Of a DNA stretch of 62,624 bases, positions 59,028-62,624 are shown in pieces. The stretch comes from an uncultured Oscillibacter sp. (GTDB taxonomy: Bacteria > Bacillota > Clostridia > Oscillospirales > Oscillospiraceae): positions 1-62,624 of the forward strand of contig CAJUTB010000013.1 in assembly GCA_910589315.1 (NCBI GenBank). Reading direction: 5' to 3'. The notes below the pieces were generated by a model, which saw only the letters and a list, made by a program, of their open reading frames with translations, was not told the DNA's origin and did no database searches. Both the position numbers and the translations under genes were made by a program. How positions within the stretch are numbered: position 1 is the first letter of the stretch; each line of letters begins with the position of its first letter.

Positions 59028-59954
59028 ATGAGTTTGACCTATGGTTTTTGCCTGGGTGCGGAGGATACCCTTTATACTTCGCAACAGTTTTCAGAGGCGT
59101 TTCATGCGTTGGTGGGGGATGGCATATGCCCGAATGGAACGGAATTTGCTCTGACGCTGGACGGCGGCTTCCGTTTGACCATCGGGACGGGATTCGCGTT
59201 GATACATGGACGGTGGATGGAAAACGACGCGCCGTTTTCCTTAACCCTGCCGCCCTCCGGAAACAACGCGGACCGTTATGACGCAGTTGCCGCGAAGATT
59301 GACTACACCGCAAAACGTGGGACCCTGACGGTTCTTGTGGGCATCGACCCGGCGGCATTGCGGAAAAACCCCGCGATCATTCGCAATGATCAGGAATACA
59401 GCATTATCTTATATCTGCTGCATGTGCGGCGCGGGGCAACGTCCGTCATCGCGAACGATGTGGAAGATGTGCGGGCGGACGCTGGACTATGCGGAAAAAT
59501 TACGCCTGTTCGCAGTATCGCGCTGGACGTCCTGAAAATTTATGATTTTCTGACCTCCGGAATTGACGCGGAAGTTTCCCGTATTCTTGGGCTGGCGGAA
59601 GCGGAAATTGAAAAAGGGCAAGCCGCAGTAAACCGCTTGGATGCGGCAATTCGGAACAGAAAAGGAGTGGAGATCGGCGATGTAGTGAAATCGCTCTCAA
59701 ACCCAAAACCGGAAGAAGAATGGCTTTTGTGCAGCGGCGGGCGGGTTCCGGCGGAATATACGGAACTGCGGGAGATGCTTGGCGGATTTCTGCCGGATAT
59801 CCGACACGAGGACGAACGGTTTCACAGTTTCATCTACGGCGGGCCGCCGGGAGAGACGGAAACGCCGGAAGAACCGACTTATTTCCCCTACGTTCCAGAC
59901 GGCAGTTCCGCCTATATGACGGCGGATGGGAAAATTTATTGTTGCAAGAGGTGA
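59028..59954 (+). CDS. Tail fibre/baseplate protein
   Basis: A 308-residue protein, related in layout to the previous one: an N-terminal baseplate-type domain (SLTYGFCLGAEDTLYTSQQF, TGFALIHGRWMENDAPFSL), a helical stretch (IDAEVSRILGLAEAEIEKGQ) and a collar-like WLLCSGGRVPAEYTELREMLGGFLPDI. It ends soon afterwards (AYMTADGKIYCCKR). Probably a short fibre or adaptor. ATG 59028 follows AGGGAGGCGGCAGT. Confidence 0.78.
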   Translation: MSLTYGFCLGAEDTLYTSQQFSEAFHALVGDGICPNGTEFALTLDGGFRLTIGTGFALIHGRWMENDAPFSLTLPPSGNNADRYDAVAAKIDYTAKRGTLTVLVGIDPAALRKNPAIIRNDQEYSIILYLLHVRRGATSVIANDVEDVRADAGLCGKITPVRSIALDVLKIYDFLTSGIDAEVSRILGLAEAEIEKGQAAVNRLDAAIRNRKGVEIGDVVKSLSNPKPEEEWLLCSGGRVPAEYTELREMLGGFLPDIRHEDERFHSFIYGGPPGETETPEEPTYFPYVPDGSSAYMTADGKIYCCKR

Positions 59955-59958
59955 CAGT

Positions 59959-61239
59959 ATGGCAGAACAATACAACAGCCCCTATACAGGACCACAGATC
60001 GATGAAGCACTCCGAAAGACTTTGGAGGGCGAAACGAGCGGCGACATTGATTTGAGTGGATATGCACCGCTGAACAAGCCACACTTCAAAAATGGAATTA
60101 TATGTGGTATTGGTGTTTCTGACAATGATTGCGGTAAGTATTCTATCATAGTAGGATCGTCCAAAGCCCCCGGAGAATCCGCCGCTGCATTTGGTGGGGC
60201 TTGCGAATCAAACGGAAAGTATTCGTCTACTTTTGGTGTTTTTTGCATTTCCGGCGGGGAATCATCTCATGCAGAAGGCCAAAACACAAAAGCAACTAAT
60301 AGGGCCGCACACGCAGAAGGCTCATATACAGAAGCATCTGGAGAGTTTTCCCATGCAGAAGGAACCCATTCAATAGCTAGTGGAACGTGCGCTCATGCAG
60401 AAAATAATTCAGATGCAACTGGGAATTTTTCTCATGCTGGCGGTTCAAATTCAGTTGCATCTGGATACGCATCTTTTGTTCAGGGGAGTGAACTTTTGGC
60501 GTCTGCCCCATATCAAACTGTTTTTGGCGTTAACAATGTAGAATATACCAATACTTATACCAAATTAATTATTGGTAAAGGGATGACGGTAGACACTACC
60601 GGAAATAAACCGCGTGCCAACTGCTTCCGCGTAACAGATACAGGCGTTTTTGCGTCGGGTGAATACAATTCCAGCGGCGCGGACTATGCGGAGCTATTTG
60701 AATGGGCCGACGGAAATCCGGACGCGGAAGACCGCTGTGGGCGGTTTGTCACCCTGGACGGTGAAAAAATCCGCCTCGCGCTGCCCGGAGACGATTACAT
60801 ACTTGGTATCGTGTCCGGTAATCCATCGGTCGTAGGCGACGTGTACGACGATCAATGGCAGGGGATGTATGAAGTTGACGTTTTTGGGCGGCCTGTGTAT
60901 GAATGGCGGGATTTCCCGGCGGAAACCCTCGAGCGCCCTGGCCCGGATGGAGAAATGGAAACGATCGAAATCCGCCCTGCCAGAAGGGAGTGGGTACAGA
61001 AAATCAATCTGAACTATGACCCGGAGCAAAAATATATTCCCCGTTCGGAACGTCCGGAGTGGGATGCAGTCGGAATGCTGGGCAAGCTGATCACCGTCGA
61101 CGACGGCACCTGCCGAGTCAACGGATGGGCGGCTGTCGGCGCAGACGGCGCAGCCACCGCCAGCGCGGAACGGACGAAATTCCGGGTCATGTCACGCCTG
61201 GATGAGACGCATATCCGCATAATGATTTTTCCCGGATAA
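59959..61239 (+). CDS. Tail spike with YadA-like head repeats and peptidase G2 domain
   Basis: A 426-residue protein. After an N-terminal anchor (MAEQYNSPYTGPQIDEALRK) come seven or so 14-residue repeats of the YadA-head type (SSHAEGQNTKATNRAAHAEGS, SHAEGTHSIASGT, SHAGGSNSVASGY), which form trimeric left-handed beta rolls. From about 220 a peptidase_G2 (IMC autocleavage) domain follows (SGADYAELFEWADG, VNGWAAVGADGAATASAERTKFRVMSR). The protein probably trimerises and trims its own C-terminal chaperone. ATG 59959 after AGAGGTGACAGT. Confidence 0.85.
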   Translation: MAEQYNSPYTGPQIDEALRKTLEGETSGDIDLSGYAPLNKPHFKNGIICGIGVSDNDCGKYSIIVGSSKAPGESAAAFGGACESNGKYSSTFGVFCISGGESSHAEGQNTKATNRAAHAEGSYTEASGEFSHAEGTHSIASGTCAHAENNSDATGNFSHAGGSNSVASGYASFVQGSELLASAPYQTVFGVNNVEYTNTYTKLIIGKGMTVDTTGNKPRANCFRVTDTGVFASGEYNSSGADYAELFEWADGNPDAEDRCGRFVTLDGEKIRLALPGDDYILGIVSGNPSVVGDVYDDQWQGMYEVDVFGRPVYEWRDFPAETLERPGPDGEMETIEIRPARREWVQKINLNYDPEQKYIPRSERPEWDAVGMLGKLITVDDGTCRVNGWAAVGADGAATASAERTKFRVMSRLDETHIRIMIFPG

Positions 61240-61295
61240 AATGCATATTCATCAGCAACTTTTGCTCTCAATCCCCTCTGATAGGGAGGTGAAAC

Positions 61296-61922
61296 ATGTT
61301 TACTCTATACGCAGAAAAAAACAAACTGACCTTGCGGGGGCGGGAAACGCTCACCAGCGGGAGCGTCAACGTCTACGATGTGCGGTTCACGTTTTCCGCG
61401 GATTGGGATGGATTAAGCCGAATCGCTGTATTCCGGGCGGGAACCAGCGGCGAACCGACCGCCGTGAAAGTGGATGAAAACGGCGGATGTGTGATTCCTT
61501 GGGAGGCTCTGACGAAAAACGGCGTCCTGCTGTACGCCGGTGTCTACGGAACGGGAGAAGGCGGAGAGATCGTCCTTCCCACCGTCTGGGCAAGCCTGGG
61601 CACAATCTTTGAGGGCGCAAAGCTCGGTCAAAACACCCAGCCGCCTACGCCGGATTTATGGCAGCAGGAGCTTGCCGGGAAAGCCGACGGGCTGGATTAT
61701 ACGACGGATGGCGAACTTGGCTTATATGCAGGAAAGAAGCTGTTGTCTTCCGTCCCTATCCAGGGAGGCGGAGGAGGGGGCGTATCCGATCACCGGCTTC
61801 TTTCCCACCGGGAGGATGAAAACCAGCACCCGATATCGTCCATCATCCGCCTGGAAGAAACGCTTGACACCATTCCTACTGCAATGACCGCAGAGGAACT
61901 GCGAAAAATTCTGATGACTTGA
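61296..61922 (+). CDS. Baseplate upper protein-like fibre component
   Basis: A 208-residue protein. N-terminal domain (MFTLYAEKNKLTLRGRETLT, VRFTFSADWDGLSRIAVFRAG, CVIPWEALTKNGVLLYAGVYG) is of the type found in clostridial phage fibre anchors. Then a Gly-rich linker GGGGGGVSDHRLL and a short helical end. Binds other fibre proteins to the tip. ATG 61296 follows AGGGAGGTGAAAC. Confidence 0.75.
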   Translation: MFTLYAEKNKLTLRGRETLTSGSVNVYDVRFTFSADWDGLSRIAVFRAGTSGEPTAVKVDENGGCVIPWEALTKNGVLLYAGVYGTGEGGEIVLPTVWASLGTIFEGAKLGQNTQPPTPDLWQQELAGKADGLDYTTDGELGLYAGKKLLSSVPIQGGGGGGVSDHRLLSHREDENQHPISSIIRLEETLDTIPTAMTAEELRKILMT

Positions 61923-61936
61923 AAGGGGATTCTGCT

Positions 61937-62440
61937 ATGACACCTAGAACCACCACAACCGATACCTATGTAAATTCCACCCGCTTGCAGGAATTCTGGA
62001 CGGCGATCAAAACCGCCCTGGCGGGGAAAGCCGATGCCGGCGATCTGAACAACTACACCACGCCGGATGCGGTCGCAACGGCCATTACATCCGCCCTGGC
62101 GAACTATGCCACAAATGCCAGCGTACAGACGGCCATTGCCACGGCTCTGGCGAAATATATGACGTCTGCGGAAGTGGAGCAGGCCATTGCCGACGCCGTT
62201 GTTGACGCCAGTGGAATCCGGTTTGAGGCGGTGGAGGCCCTGCCGGAGAGCGGGGAAGCCAACGTGATCTACCTGGTTCCCAGCGCGGCGTCCGCCGTGA
62301 ACAACGCAAAGGACGAATATATGTGGCTGGACGGCAAGTGGGAGCTGTTTGGCAGCACCGCCGTCGATCTGAGCGGTTATTGGAGCAAGGACGCGCTTCG
62401 GGCTATGACGGCGGACGAATTGCAGGCGATTCTGGTATGA
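61937..62440 (+). CDS. Fibre protein with coiled repeats
   Basis: A 167-residue protein, MTPRTTTTDTYVNSTRLQEF, with helix repeats of the ATAITSALANYATNASVQTA type (about 45-80), typical of trimeric fibre shafts, then a beta tip (YLVPSAASAVNNAKDEYMWLDGKWELFGSTAVDLSGYW). Its start resembles the next gene (WTAIKTALAGKAD against WTKIKTALSGKQD). Ends with the ATGA overlap to that gene. Confidence 0.75.
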   Translation: MTPRTTTTDTYVNSTRLQEFWTAIKTALAGKADAGDLNNYTTPDAVATAITSALANYATNASVQTAIATALAKYMTSAEVEQAIADAVVDASGIRFEAVEALPESGEANVIYLVPSAASAVNNAKDEYMWLDGKWELFGSTAVDLSGYWSKDALRAMTADELQAILV

Positions 62441-62624
62441 GTATTGAAAAATACCTGAACGGTCAACGGACGCAGGAGCTTTGGACGAAGATCAAAACCG
62501 CTCTGAGCGGCAAGCAGGACCGATTGATACCGGATGAAACGATTCTGATAAAAGATGGCGGCATTTCCATCAAAACGCCGGTGACGCCTCTTACAAAGGA
62601 GGAGTACGATGGGCTGTCCGAGGA
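62437..62624 (+). CDS. Fibre protein, 5' part (runs off the window)
   Basis: The first 62 codons are present: MSIEKYLNGQRTQELWTKIK, TALSGKQDRLIPDETILIK and further. It shares its N-terminal helix with the previous gene and overlaps its stop by four bases. It is cut by the window end, so the full function is unseen. Confidence 0.7.
   Translation, partial: MSIEKYLNGQRTQELWTKIKTALSGKQDRLIPDETILIKDGGISIKTPVTPLTKEEYDGLSE

Larger units (their letters stand above)
20430..62624. mobile_element. Siphovirus-type prophage, left 42 kb (continues past the window)
   Basis: Serine integrase, lysogeny genes, early genes, replication, packaging, head, tail and fibre genes occur in the standard order. Nearly all genes from 26173 onward point right, except the 26541 gene, the IS element and a small RNA unit. 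The tail-fibre genes run to the end of the window, so lysis genes and attR are outside. Confidence 0.95.

Noticed and set aside
60250..60480. Repetitive DNA in the spike gene
   Set aside because: The repeats encode SHAEG-type protein motifs in frame and are too divergent at the DNA level to be a separate genetic element.
1..62624. tRNA, rRNA, riboswitch and CRISPR features
   Set aside because: I looked for cloverleaf patterns, conserved riboswitch cores and evenly spaced repeats and saw none that I could support by eye; a covariance-model search would be needed to exclude them.

Overview
The window is low-repeat, moderately high-GC Firmicutes DNA. Gene content (NrdR, NnrD/E fusion, alr-mazF neighbourhood, DUF4364, DUF3048 lipoprotein, PadR plus FtsW-like permease, YetF-type DUF421 protein) and codon use suggest a gut Clostridia of the Oscillospiraceae/Ruminococcaceae type. 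This placement is inference from gene families, not a database result.

Layout. (1) 1-~1510: the xis-int end of a Tn916-like integrative element, with paired 9-bp repeats just outside int. (2) 1544-20208: chromosomal backbone with ychF, a Crp/Fnr regulator, a CBS-domain protein, NAD(P)HX repair enzyme, a lipoprotein, alr, an apparently antitoxin-less mazF, small conserved proteins, nrdR, DUF4363/DUF421, an ECF sigma factor with its probable anti-sigma partner, XRE, MerR and PadR regulators, an FtsW/RodA-like membrane protein, DUF4364 and DUF3048. Several genes are bounded by clear rho-independent terminators. (3) ~20430 to the window end (continuing beyond it): a siphovirus-type prophage inserted in a small gene whose 5' part remains at 20322.

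The prophage reads: large serine integrase, an HsdR-N-type nuclease and three membrane proteins (all leftward, lysogenic side), CI-like repressor with a divergent promoter/operator region (26040-26160), rightward small early genes, a recombination/replication module (SbcC/RecF-like ATPase, Sak4-like RecA relative, DUF669, SF2 helicase, primase-helicase, RusA), an IS200/IS605 element with intact tnpA and tnpB, terminase, SPP1/HK97-like portal and head genes, tail genes with a -1 frameshifted chaperone, an approximately 1070-residue tape measure, and a rich set of tail-tip and fibre genes. Lysis genes and attR are not in the window.

Points most worth a second look: a tail-tip gene that seems to be split in two by an adhesin-like cassette; a leftward ~170-nt transcription unit (consensus promoter, two GC-rich hairpins, terminator) inside the rightward early region, a candidate regulatory RNA; a dense TGTCA repeat array with a long palindrome directly after the primase gene, a candidate replication origin; a 25-bp direct repeat bracketing the HsdR-N gene; and a frameshifted pentapeptide-repeat gene with a 75-bp internal duplication.
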